This document shows, piece after piece, positions 1-7,266 of a DNA stretch of 64,000 bases. The notes beneath the pieces are model-generated. The model saw only the letters and a list, made by a program, of their open reading frames with translations. It had not been told where the DNA came from and made no database searches. Location of the stretch: the IMG/VR virus record IMGVR_UViG_3300003876_000001, positions 1 to 64,000 of that record; one strand, 5' to 3'. Position numbers and translations under genes: made by a program. Positions within the stretch are counted from its first letter, which is position 1, and the number at the start of each line of letters is the position of its first letter. Origin of the DNA: a virus.

Positions 1-15
1 AAAAAAAAATGAGGA

Positions 16-924
16 TTAAAAATCACCCTCTTGAACTTGGTAGCATTTTACTCCTAAATTTCTCCACATTTTACAAACAGAATTACGGTCATCATAAACT
101 GCTAATACATTATAATTTGGTTTAATGAAATTATGATAAATTTCTGTTTTATTTATAATATCTTTTCTGAAATCATTTTTAGGTTTAGTGAATAACATAT
201 CAAAAGGTATTTTATTATGTATTAACCAATCTTCTGTCATTTTTCGTGAAACACCATCTCTACCCGTAACAAAGATAATCTTATAACCATAGTCCTTATA
301 TGATTTAATTGTTTCAAGAACAATTTCATCTACAATATCAAGATTAACTTTATCCCAATCAAATATCCCTCTTTTACCTTGAGTATGTGCTATAGTACTA
401 TCAATGTCAAAAATCACTGCATCTGGTAAAGTACCATCACGCTCCCACTTGATGTTGGTAGCAATATGTGGTTTTCTTTTTCTTGTTGAGAAATCGAAAT
501 TAGAAGAGAATAGATTTAAGTAGTTTTTGTACATTTTTTTGATTACTTTTGCACCTACTTTAGCATCTCTATTTGAGTCTCTTTCGATGGCGACTTTTTC
601 TGTTATATCGAATATTTTAAACTCAACATCTGCAATTTTTTCACAAAATGCAACCATTTCATTCAAGTACTTTAAGTTAACATTAGTTTGGTCAACAAGT
701 ACGTTATACTTAGACTTTGTAGCCAAAACAATTGCATTATTAACTAATTCAGTTACTAACTTTTCTCCCTTAAAATCCATTATTTGAGAACCATCAAGCA
801 TTAAACGATACATATCTCTATTAATTCTAACATAATTAGAATTATTTAATATAAATTTATTTGCCCATGTAGATTTTCCACTAGCAGGGATTCCACAGAG
901 AAGAATTATTTTTTTATTTTTCAT
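16..924 (-). CDS. pseT: Polynucleotide 5'-kinase/3'-phosphatase (T4 Pnkp type)
   Basis: RNA end-healing enzyme: it phosphorylates 5'-OH ends and removes 3'-phosphate or cyclic phosphate, preparing broken RNA for ligation. The P-loop GIPASGKST is at residues 11-19 and the HAD phosphatase motif DIDST at 173-177, in the kinase-then-phosphatase order of T4 Pnkp. Length 302 aa matches the T4 enzyme (301). The start ATG lies just inside the end of the upstream gene (overlap about 11 nt). In this window it belongs with two RNA ligases, KptA and a cREC protein. The identification is firm; the substrate (cleaved tRNA anticodon loops) is inferred from T4. Confidence 0.95.
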   Translation of the reverse strand: MKNKKIILLCGIPASGKSTWANKFILNNSNYVRINRDMYRLMLDGSQIMDFKGEKLVTELVNNAIVLATKSKYNVLVDQTNVNLKYLNEMVAFCEKIADVEFKIFDITEKVAIERDSNRDAKVGAKVIKKMYKNYLNLFSSNFDFSTRKRKPHIATNIKWERDGTLPDAVIFDIDSTIAHTQGKRGIFDWDKVNLDIVDEIVLETIKSYKDYGYKIIFVTGRDGVSRKMTEDWLIHNKIPFDMLFTKPKNDFRKDIINKTEIYHNFIKPNYNVLAVYDDRNSVCKMWRNLGVKCYQVQEGDF

Positions 925-1378
925 AATATTTTTTTTTTAAATTTTCATATTTTTGAACTTTCAAATATTCTTCTATTTTTAGATAATGTGAAATCATGAA
1001 ATCAAAATCTTCTTCGTTTAAAGAATTAATATCTTTTGATAATAAATCAACTAAAAGTCTTTTCTCTGAACTTATTTCTACAAACTCTTTTTCAATTAAT
1101 AAGGCTTCTAAATATCCATTTACAGCAACTTTAAACATTTTAATTGCATTTTCAAAAGAAACTTTACTTTTAAAAAAATTCGGAATATTCCAAGAATTTG
1201 CATTTGGGGTTAATAAATCTAAAAGAACATAAATTTCATAGACATGTTCTAATTTTTTAATATGATTTCCATTAATATATACTGTTTTGTATTCAATTGA
1301 TTTTATAATTAATTCACCATCATATTTATTTTTATAATAATCAATTAATTCAATTGTTAGTTCTTCGTAATTTTTCAT
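914..1378 (-). CDS. Hypothetical protein, 154 aa
   Basis: Not recognised. A soluble, charged protein with a lysine-rich C-terminus (ends KKKYYEK) and no clear motif. It sits directly upstream of pseT in the same operon, overlapping its start. Its own start region is the source of a 44-bp tandem duplication (1353-1440) that runs into the end of the next gene upstream. Position suggests co-expression with RNA repair; no function can be assigned. Confidence 0.75.
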   Translation of the reverse strand: MKNYEELTIELIDYYKNKYDGELIIKSIEYKTVYINGNHIKKLEHVYEIYVLLDLLTPNANSWNIPNFFKSKVSFENAIKMFKVAVNGYLEALLIEKEFVEISSEKRLLVDLLSKDINSLNEEDFDFMISHYLKIEEYLKVQKYENLKKKYYEK

Positions 1379-1446
1379 GTTTTTATGTTTTAAAGTATTG
1401 TTAGTTCTTCGTAATTTTTCATGTTTTTATGTTTTAAAGTATTGTT
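1353..1446. repeat. 44-bp tandem direct repeat, about 2.1 copies
   Basis: Unit 1353-1396 is repeated exactly at 1397-1440, with the first bases of a third copy at 1441. It carries the first codons of the 154-aa gene and the last codons of the adjacent 5'-nucleotidase gene, so it looks like a recent slippage duplication. Confidence 0.9.
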
Positions 1447-1891
1447 TGAAATATTCCAATACTGATAACCAATCAGGATATACTTCATTCCCAAAAACAA
1501 TGTGAGTTCCATTAAATTCGTTTTGTTTTGCTCTACCTTCTACCATATCATCAATAAGATAATCACCAATTAAAAGTGATTTATCTGGTGATAATATTAA
1601 TCGTTTAGCAGCATCAAAACCTAAATTTTTCTCTACCCATTCTCTTTTTTCAGTATAGCACATTGGATTTTGTACTGATGGTGCTGTTAATATCCAAACA
1701 TCAAAGTTTTTAGATAATACAGTAAATCCCATCAATGCACAATTAGTTGGTTCTAAATCTCTAAAGAAACCATATTGTGATTGTGGATAAACAATTTCAG
1801 GTTTATTCTTTATTGCTTCGTCATGTGCTTTTTGATAATCACATAAAACATTATCCATGTCTATGTAAATGCGTATGTGTTTATTATTCAT
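1427..1891 (-). CDS. 5'(3')-deoxyribonucleotidase, HAD superfamily
   Basis: Likely dephosphorylates deoxynucleoside monophosphates. The N-terminal DMDNVLCDY carries the two catalytic aspartates (DxD) of the NT5C type. A second conserved block, LLIGDYLIDDMVEG, is the usual HAD motif IV metal-binding site near residue 105-118. Length 154 aa is slightly short but complete. It lies in the minus-strand operon leading to pseT. The last few codons come from the duplicated 44-bp unit, so the natural C-terminus may differ slightly. Confidence 0.85.
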   Translation of the reverse strand: MNNKHIRIYIDMDNVLCDYQKAHDEAIKNKPEIVYPQSQYGFFRDLEPTNCALMGFTVLSKNFDVWILTAPSVQNPMCYTEKREWVEKNLGFDAAKRLILSPDKSLLIGDYLIDDMVEGRAKQNEFNGTHIVFGNEVYPDWLSVLEYFKQYFKT

Positions 1892-1922
1892 CTAAACATT
1901 TTTTATAAATTTCATTATTATT

Positions 1923-2123
1923 TTAATTATCACTTAAATTTTCACTTAAATTTATTGCAACATTTGCAAAAGCAAAAAACATAAATAATACTCTTCCTAA
2001 TGTCGATGTTATTATCCACCAATGCAATGGGTTTGCATCCCAAGCAATAAATGCACCAACAATATAGAGTAGTGCAAAATTCACTACAATTCCTAATATT
2101 CTAAATATCCAATTTCTATCCAT
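1923..2123 (-). CDS. Small membrane protein, 66 aa
   Basis: Two hydrophobic segments (about residues 5-27 and 35-58) separated by a tryptophan-containing turn predict a two-pass inner-membrane protein. No family recognised. Its start overlaps the stop of the RNA ligase by one base (TAATG), so it is probably translationally coupled. A holin-like or exclusion role is possible but unsupported. Confidence 0.7.
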   Translation of the reverse strand: MDRNWIFRILGIVVNFALLYIVGAFIAWDANPLHWWIITSTLGRVLFMFFAFANVAINLSENLSDN

Positions 2124-2755
2124 TATTTTAATTTATTTGGTTTCCAAGTTTTTTTCCAATGTTCATCTGTTGATACATGTGCAGGTCTAACTGCTTTGGC
2201 AGTATGTGTTTGAAATTCATCATAACGAAATTTACAAGCAACTCTAACAACAATACCTTCTTGTTTATTAAAATCTAAATTTTCATAAATCTCTTTTATT
2301 TTAACATAATCGAAAACACCATCATAAAGAACAGGAACGTGTTCAATATCTAATATATCACAATGGTGTTCAAATTCATCCCAAGAGATACACATATTTA
2401 AATTATCCCACATGCTAAAAGCATAGAAGAATGTGTTTAATTCTTCATATTTTATTGAATGTTCAGCATACATACTTTCACCACATACCCTCCAATATTT
2501 AGGAATTTTATACTGAAAATTGGGTATATACCCTTTAAGCCAATTTCTAGATTCATGACCATCATCAATTACCGATCTTGGATGGTAATAGTCATTGTAA
2601 ATTGTCGAATTTTCTCCATCAAGTTTCTCGGTAACGATTACTCGTTTACCAATGAAACCTTCCAATGTCGTTAATCTTCTATCATCATTTTGTAATGATT
2701 CAGAGAAATCAAAATGCATTGTCTTTGGATATTTTGTTGCTTCTAAATAATTCAT
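2123..2755 (-). CDS. RNA ligase, nucleotidyltransferase fold
   Basis: Seals RNA ends through a lysyl-AMP intermediate. Visible motifs: I EKLDGEN with candidate nucleophile K44; III-like FYAFSMWD near 110; IV EGIVVR 166-171; V KAVRP 187-191. At 210 aa it is a minimal catalytic core of the RNA_ligase family with no extra C-terminal domain, closer to the small phage ligases than to T4 Rnl1. It is the first of two ligases in this window (the other at 15,082-16,179). Substrate preference cannot be read from sequence. Confidence 0.88.
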   Translation of the reverse strand: MNYLEATKYPKTMHFDFSESLQNDDRRLTTLEGFIGKRVIVTEKLDGENSTIYNDYYHPRSVIDDGHESRNWLKGYIPNFQYKIPKYWRVCGESMYAEHSIKYEELNTFFYAFSMWDNLNMCISWDEFEHHCDILDIEHVPVLYDGVFDYVKIKEIYENLDFNKQEGIVVRVACKFRYDEFQTHTAKAVRPAHVSTDEHWKKTWKPNKLK

Positions 2756-2786
2756 ATTAGTATATACGTTTAGGATGTCCTAAAGG

Positions 2787-3023
2787 TTACCATTTTATTT
2801 TTGTTGTAGAACCATCTCGTTGATCGTGATGGGTTTTTCCAACAATATATCCTTGTGATTCTAATTTTTCTCGAACAACATCATTAAATGATTCATACCA
2901 ATCCATATTATAATTACCTTTTTTTGCTTCAAAAATTATTTTTTCTATAATTTTAGCATATTGACTATTTGTATCATTTATATTTTTTTTATATGCTAAT
3001 GCTCTTGCTTCTGTTGCTTTCAT
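2787..3023 (-). CDS. Hypothetical protein, 78 aa
   Basis: Not recognised. Basic N-terminus, then a helical charged middle, ending in a short segment rich in His, Arg and Lys. It lies about 30 nt upstream of the RNA ligase gene. Kept because codon use, start context and spacing resemble its neighbours. Confidence 0.6.
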   Translation of the reverse strand: MKATEARALAYKKNINDTNSQYAKIIEKIIFEAKKGNYNMDWYESFNDVVREKLESQGYIVGKTHHDQRDGSTTKIKW

Positions 3024-3059
3024 AATTTTATCTAATTTGAGATACTACACATTCTTGAA

Positions 3060-3398
3060 TTACATATTTATCAAACCATTTTTGGTTAACATTATTGATG
3101 CATCGAATGCTTCTTTTTCACTTGATCCAATTAATTCATAAAGATCATTAGGATGAAAACCCTTTTCACAATGTTCACCATTTGAAGAATGAAATTCTTC
3201 TGCTTTAATATGACATTCTTCTTGACACAAAGATATACCATTTTCTTTAATATATCCACCATTTGGCATTTTATTTCTATCTGTAATGTGATGTGCATCT
3301 AAATCAACGTTTTCTGCACCACATTTACGACACTTATGTTTATCACGTGCAAACACGGAATCTCTAAAATTTTGTCGTATTTTCTTTTTTTTGTTCAT
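3060..3398 (-). CDS. HNH endonuclease
   Basis: 112-aa HNH nuclease. Two CxxC pairs (CRKC and a later CQEEC) flank the DAHHI core, the typical ββα-metal arrangement. No separate DNA-binding domain is visible, so it could be a small homing endonuclease or a DNA-processing nuclease. Three copies of an AAGGGTAA octamer lie just upstream of its start. Confidence 0.8.
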   Translation of the reverse strand: MNKKKKIRQNFRDSVFARDKHKCRKCGAENVDLDAHHITDRNKMPNGGYIKENGISLCQEECHIKAEEFHSSNGEHCEKGFHPNDLYELIGSSEKEAFDASIMLTKNGLINM

Positions 3399-3401
3399 AC
3401 C

Positions 3402-3459
3402 AAGGGTAATTTCTATTTTCTAAGGGTAAAACCTATTTATTTAAATAAAAAAAGGGTAA
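3402..3459. promoter_or_regulatory. Three direct copies of an octamer upstream of the HNH gene
   Basis: AAGGGTAA occurs at 3402-3409, 3422-3429 and 3452-3459 (20 and 30 bp apart), i.e. TTACCCTT reading toward the HNH gene. Spaced direct repeats at a promoter often mark an operator; this is inference only. Confidence 0.35.
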
Positions 3460-3466
3460 GTCACTT

Positions 3467-3583
3467 TTAGTTGTTCGGACTGATTTGTATAATTTGAATG
3501 ACTATTGCTTCATTATACTCCTTACCTATTGACCTCTTCTGCACTAATACCGTCACATTCTCAACTAGCTTTGTAATACCCTC
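3467..3583 (-). CDS. Possible small ORF without a clear ATG
   Basis: An open frame of about 39 codons between the 70-aa gene and the HNH gene, ending with TAA at 3467-3469. It overlaps the end of the upstream gene and has no ATG; a GTG lies inside. The translation looks protein-like (alternating hydrophobic, ending ISPNN). It could be a small gene with a GTG start or the displaced tail of the upstream gene. Confidence 0.3.
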   Translation of the reverse strand, partial: EGITKLVENVTVLVQKRSIGKEYNEAIVIQIIQISPNN

Positions 3584-3585
3584 TT

Positions 3586-3798
3586 TTATTTTATTATAAA
3601 ATCAGCAACTATTTTCACTGATATCACTTCAATATCATTCACATCTTTTTTAAGTGACCCATCATCATCTAAAACAGATTTTGTTTCATTTTCAAATTTT
3701 AAAAATTTTAACAATTTATTAGCTGCTTCATCATATCCATTAGCTTCAACATAATGTCCCTTATAACCACCATCTATAATTACATCAAATAATTTCAT
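3586..3798 (-). CDS. Hypothetical protein, 70 aa
   Basis: Not recognised. Small acidic protein resembling the many short β-rich phage proteins that begin with a strand such as LFDVIIDGGYKG. Its start overlaps the stop of the yqeY homologue, so it is the third gene of a def-yqeY-orf70 operon. Confidence 0.65.
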   Translation of the reverse strand: MKLFDVIIDGGYKGHYVEANGYDEAANKLLKFLKFENETKSVLDDDGSLKKDVNDIEVISVKIVADFIIK

Positions 3799-4187
3799 TA
3801 TTTTAATAATTCTCTAACAATAGTAGATGCCATTTTACCATCATATTGTCCACCATATACTACTTTTAATTCACCCATAACTCTCCCCATATCTTTCATG
3901 GAAGGTGAATTTAAATTCATAATGTGATTCATTAAAACTCTTTTAAGTTCAAATTCGTCCATTTGTTGTGGAAGATATGCTTCAAGAATAGTTACTTCAA
4001 TTTCATTTCCTTGATCTTTAGCATTTTCAACCATTTTTTTCATAATAGCAATTGCTCTTTCATCAGATACTGTTTTACCTTCTCTGTTAAATTCACCAAT
4101 AACAACTCGCAATAAATTTTTTGCGTTTGTTTGTCCATTTTTCATGGCTATTTTAAGATCAGTCATTATTGTGTTTTGTACCGTCAT
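3798..4187 (-). CDS. YqeY family protein (GatB tail-like tRNA-binding domain)
   Basis: Full-length YqeY homologue (129 aa; bacterial members are about 147-150 aa). Visible family features: helical N-terminus with MKNGQTNAKNLLRVVIGE, the EAYLPQQMDEFEL segment near 70, and the GRVMGELK...GKMAS end. The same fold forms the C-terminal tRNA-binding part of the GatB amidotransferase subunit. Its start overlaps the deformylase stop (ATGA). A role in tRNA handling is inferred from the fold and from the company it keeps here. Confidence 0.85.
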   Translation of the reverse strand: MTVQNTIMTDLKIAMKNGQTNAKNLLRVVIGEFNREGKTVSDERAIAIMKKMVENAKDQGNEIEVTILEAYLPQQMDEFELKRVLMNHIMNLNSPSMKDMGRVMGELKVVYGGQYDGKMASTIVRELLK

Positions 4188-4777
4188 TCTTTTATATATT
4201 TATTAATTATTTCTTCACTTACATTTTTATAATCTGGATATGTTTTATGTAGTGTAGGATATCTATATTGTGTTCTACCTAACAATATCTTTTTCAATTT
4301 TGGTTGTAATATTGTTCTTGCTAACCCTTTAACTTTATCTGTTATACATATCCCATTAAGATGATCAATTTCGTGTTGAATTATTCTAGCAATATAACCT
4401 TCAAATTCTTCTGTCTTATTAATTAATACACCATCATCTAAAACTTGATATGATAATGTAATTGCTTTAGGTCTTTCAATATCAATACCAACATTTGGTA
4501 TTGATAAGCATCCTTCTTCTGCTGATTCTAATTCACCACTTTTAGTTAAAATTACTGAATTAATGAATTCAGATTGAAAATCATTATGTTTTGCAACAAA
4601 TACTCTTAAAGGCACACCTAATTGAGTAGCAGCTAAACCAACACCAGAACCTGATGTATTTAATGTATCAAATAAATCTTTAACTAAATCAACAATATTA
4701 TCATCTTGTTCAAGATCAACATCATACGCCTCTTCTTTTAAACATACATCACCATATAATCTTATTGGTACTATCAT
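4184..4777 (-). CDS. def: Peptide deformylase
   Basis: Removes the formyl group from nascent polypeptides. All three catalytic motifs are intact: GVGLAATQ (45-52), EEGCLSI with metal ligand C90, and QHEIDHL with H135, E136 and H139. Length 197 aa is normal for a bacterial enzyme and longer than the truncated deformylases of cyanophages. It overlaps yqeY by 4 nt and the upstream frame-disrupted gene by ATGA, indicating translational coupling. With IF-3 and CAT-anticodon tRNAs it points to phage control of translation initiation. Confidence 0.95.
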   Translation of the reverse strand: MIVPIRLYGDVCLKEEAYDVDLEQDDNIVDLVKDLFDTLNTSGSGVGLAATQLGVPLRVFVAKHNDFQSEFINSVILTKSGELESAEEGCLSIPNVGIDIERPKAITLSYQVLDDGVLINKTEEFEGYIARIIQHEIDHLNGICITDKVKGLARTILQPKLKKILLGRTQYRYPTLHKTYPDYKNVSEEIINKYIKE

Positions 4778-5168
4778 GAATACTTCATATAGTTAATTAA
4801 AAAATCAATAAAATCTTTTGATTGTCTTAAACCTTCAGAAGTATAATCTTTAAAGATTTTAACTGCCATCAATTTTTCACCATTGCGAATATATGTTTTA
4901 ATTTCTTCCAATTCAATTATAGTGATAGGTTTAATATTAATTCCTGTTTTTCTCTTATATAAATCAAAAATATGTAATACAGGTTTCCTATCACTATTAT
5001 TAATGGTATTGAATGCATCTTGAAATGCACCACCTAAATCACCTAATTGTTCGGTGTTTAGTTTTTTTGTTTTGTTTTGTTTAAATCAACATTAAATGTT
5101 AATTTTCCTGTTGCATCAAATCCTATTGATACAAATGGTTTCTTTATTTTATTATTTACACTTTTCAT
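4774..5168 (-). CDS. Hypothetical protein with internal -1 frame break at a slippery heptamer
   Basis: Frame 0 runs from ATG 5168 for 36 codons to TAA (5058-5060). Just before that stop sits A_AAA_AAC in frame (5061-5067 on the complement). Shifting -1 there opens 95 more codons, ending in TGA at 4774 that overlaps def as ATGA. The joined product would be about 131 aa, unrecognised. The exact fit of the heptamer and the ribosome-coupled downstream junction suggest one gene. Either programmed -1 frameshifting or one missing A in a seven-A run would explain it. Confidence 0.6.
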
Positions 5169-5177
5169 AATTTTTAT

Positions 5178-5285
5178 TTAGTAATATTCTTCTTCGTCAT
5201 CATCAATATACTCTAATCCACAAATAGGTCATTTATTGCCAAACAATTCAAATGGTGCAATATATCCACAAATTGAGCATTTATC
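5178..5285 (-). pseudogene. Small zinc-ribbon ORF with in-frame UGA
   Basis: A 34-codon frame reading CSICG, then 13 residues later UGA-PICG, then an acidic tail. A zinc ribbon of this type needs CxxC...CxxC, so the UGA sits where a cysteine is expected. No ATG is in frame at the N-terminus. A TGT/TGC to TGA substitution plus a start-codon lesion, sequencing error, or recoding are possible; the first two are simplest. Confidence 0.45.
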
Positions 5286-5288
5286 TTA

Positions 5289-5957
5289 TTACAATTCAAA
5301 GTTTAATCCTGTTTTTTTGAGTTCATCGTACTTTTCTTTGTTGAACTCATATAGTTTTGCTGGTTTACCAACACCACCCACCGATTTGAAAGTTGTTTCT
5401 GTAAGTAATCCATAGCTTAATATTTTCTTATTAAAATTACGTCTATCTAATTCTTTACCTAATATTGCATTATATAATGCTAATAGTTCACTCATAGTAA
5501 AATATTTTGGTAATAATTCAAAACCAATAGGTTCGTATTGTAATTTATTTCTCAATCTCTCTAATGCATATTCAAAAATTCCCATATGGTCAAAGGCTAA
5601 TGGAATATATTTTATTCCATATGTTGGAAACCATTTAACTTCTTTTGCATGAATATTAGTAATTAAACTATGTTTATTGGGATTAATTAATCCATAATGT
5701 GCTATTGAGATTATTCTCTCTCTAGGATCACGATCAACATCAGTAAATGTACATAGTTGTTCTAAATAATCCAACTCAACATTGGTTTCTTCCTTTAATT
5801 GTCTAAGTACCCCATCCTCTGCTGTTTCATTATCTAAAAGAAATCCCCCTGCTAAAGCAAACATATCTAAGTATGGTTCAAATGCTCTTTTAATTAAAAG
5901 AACTTTTAATTCATCTTCATAATACGAGAATACGACTGCATCTACTGTAACTTTCAT
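5289..5957 (-). CDS. NUDIX-winged helix protein, NrtR-like
   Basis: N-terminal NUDIX domain followed by a winged-helix C-terminus, the layout of NrtR regulators of NAD metabolism and their enzymatic relatives. The Nudix box is at about 38-61 but the usual REuxEE core reads RQLKEE, so the catalytic glutamate next to the arginine is replaced by Gln, which argues for ligand sensing over catalysis. The C-terminal part (about 150-222) has the helix-turn-helix and wing pattern ending YEFNKEKY. It is coupled to the downstream-overlapping 68-aa gene by ATGA. Confidence 0.8.
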   Translation of the reverse strand: MKVTVDAVVFSYYEDELKVLLIKRAFEPYLDMFALAGGFLLDNETAEDGVLRQLKEETNVELDYLEQLCTFTDVDRDPRERIISIAHYGLINPNKHSLITNIHAKEVKWFPTYGIKYIPLAFDHMGIFEYALERLRNKLQYEPIGFELLPKYFTMSELLALYNAILGKELDRRNFNKKILSYGLLTETTFKSVGGVGKPAKLYEFNKEKYDELKKTGLNFEL

Positions 5958-6160
5958 TTTTCTTTATTAAATTCTTTAATAAAATTTATAATTTCATCAA
6001 CACTTTTTTTAGTATCAACTTTATCTTCTAAATATCGAATATCACTAATATAGTCTTGAATTAATAAATCATCTTTGAAATAAAATTCACAAAAAATTAT
6101 AAACCCTTCTCTTAATGTTTCAAGACTATTTTCATCTCTTGTTTTTTCTAAATTATCCAT
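5954..6160 (-). CDS. Hypothetical protein, 68 aa
   Basis: Not recognised. Acidic, predicted all-helical. Its stop overlaps the start of the NUDIX-winged helix gene by 4 nt, so the two are co-translated and it may be a partner of that regulator. Confidence 0.65.
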   Translation of the reverse strand: MDNLEKTRDENSLETLREGFIIFCEFYFKDDLLIQDYISDIRYLEDKVDTKKSVDEIINFIKEFNKEK

Positions 6161-6225
6161 ATGTAACTATGTATACGCAAATATATATAATTTTGTTACA
6201 ATATGTTAGGATTTTTTAAAAAAAT

Positions 6226-6307
6226 ATAGAGGGTAGGATTCGAACCTACGCAACGACCTACCATTTTACTGGATTCGAAACCTCTTCTCATTACGGCAAC
6301 GCTCTAT
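6226..6307 (-). tRNA. tRNA-like gene, degenerate, anticodon not resolved
   Basis: Good T arm (GTAGG/CCTAC around TTCGAAT) and six-pair acceptor ATAGAG/CTCTAT. The middle does not fold into a convincing anticodon arm and contains a second T-arm-like string, so this may be a damaged or recombinant tRNA. Confidence 0.45.
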
Positions 6308-6308
6308 A

Positions 6309-6482
6309 TTATTGTTCTGTATTACATTTAGGACAAATATAAATTTCTATTAATGTATCATCGTCTTTATAATCTTCTCATGATAGTTCATATGTTGAAT
6401 AACATACTGTTGAATCATCTTCATTGGTAACTAACCAGAACCAATCCATATTACCATCATATTTACAATTATAGCAAATCAC
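6309..6482 (-). pseudogene. Small zinc-ribbon protein with in-frame UGA
   Basis: Open frame of 57 codons starting at a GTG that overlaps the upstream stop, with CYNC at the N-terminus and CPKC near the C-terminus, typical of a paired zinc knuckle. Codon 35 is UGA (6378-6380) with protein-like sequence on both sides (TYELS-UGA-EDYKDDD). Tryptophan (TGG) is the most likely original residue. Confidence 0.5.
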
Positions 6483-6667
6483 TCACAATCAAGTTCTTGA
6501 TTTATTTGATATCCCATTTTTATGGAATTTTCAAGACCAATTATTACACGCTCTCTTGGTAATCCAAGTTCTAATGAATGTTTAATTTGTTCTAATTCAG
6601 TATAGAAATGCGAATTAGGTTCAATATACATGTAATTTACTGATTCTTCTGTTTTATCTGTTTTCAT
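6479..6667 (-). CDS. Hypothetical protein, 62 aa
   Basis: Not recognised. Helical, with an LELGLPRERVIIGLENSIK segment. It overlaps the 3' end of the endonuclease gene upstream by 14 nt and the zinc-ribbon ORF downstream by 4 nt. Confidence 0.6.
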   Translation of the reverse strand: MKTDKTEESVNYMYIEPNSHFYTELEQIKHSLELGLPRERVIIGLENSIKMGYQINQELDCE

Positions 6668-7217
6668 ATATCTCTTCCATTATCATTAAAAATTTATCAA
6701 CATTATAATTTCCAATCATTTTACTTATATCTTTATGTACCCATATTACATTATCTTTTTTATAACCCAATGCTGGTAATAATAATTGTAATTTAGCTGT
6801 TGTTTTATCTTTATCATATGGATAACCAGATAATTTAATTGGGATTTTAGATAAATTACATTTACTATCTTGTGATACAAAGATATCCCATGCTTCTTCA
6901 ATTCGCAAGTCAAATGGAATATTTTTTCTTTCAGCTCTTTTTTTTATTTGTGACCACATATCACCAGAAATTAATTCATATCCTTTTCTTCTTTTTTTAC
7001 CTGATTCAATATGACCACATGAATTACATTGAGTTGATGAACCATTCATTAGATTATTTAATGGTACAAATTGTTCATGTCCACATTCACATCTACAAAT
7101 CCAATTTGTAATATTACTAATTTTTTGTGTTCTTTCAGAAGTAATTTCCCACCTTCCAAACTTAGTACCAATTTCTAAATTTAATTTATTATTCATGTTT
7201 CTTTTGTTCAAAAACAT
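6654..7217 (-). CDS. Homing-type HNH endonuclease with N-terminal zinc DNA-binding domain
   Basis: N-terminal half matches the zinc-ribbon or AP2-type DNA-binding module of phage homing endonucleases (GTKFGRWEI ... CRCECG ... CNSCG). The C-terminal half aligns with the HNH block normally reading SLDRID-x-GY-NVxWVHK; here the LDRID stretch is KLQLLL while GYKKDNVIWVHKDI is kept. The loss of the charged DRID residues suggests a weakened or dead nuclease. Likely start is ATG 7217 or the internal ATG eight codons later. Confidence 0.75.
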   Translation of the reverse strand: MFLNKRNMNNKLNLEIGTKFGRWEITSERTQKISNITNWICRCECGHEQFVPLNNLMNGSSTQCNSCGHIESGKKRRKGYELISGDMWSQIKKRAERKNIPFDLRIEEAWDIFVSQDSKCNLSKIPIKLSGYPYDKDKTTAKLQLLLPALGYKKDNVIWVHKDISKMIGNYNVDKFLMIMEEIYENR

Positions 7218-7266
7218 AGAGAGAATATAACCAATCCTCTCTACCTAAATATGTGTGTGTTATCAT

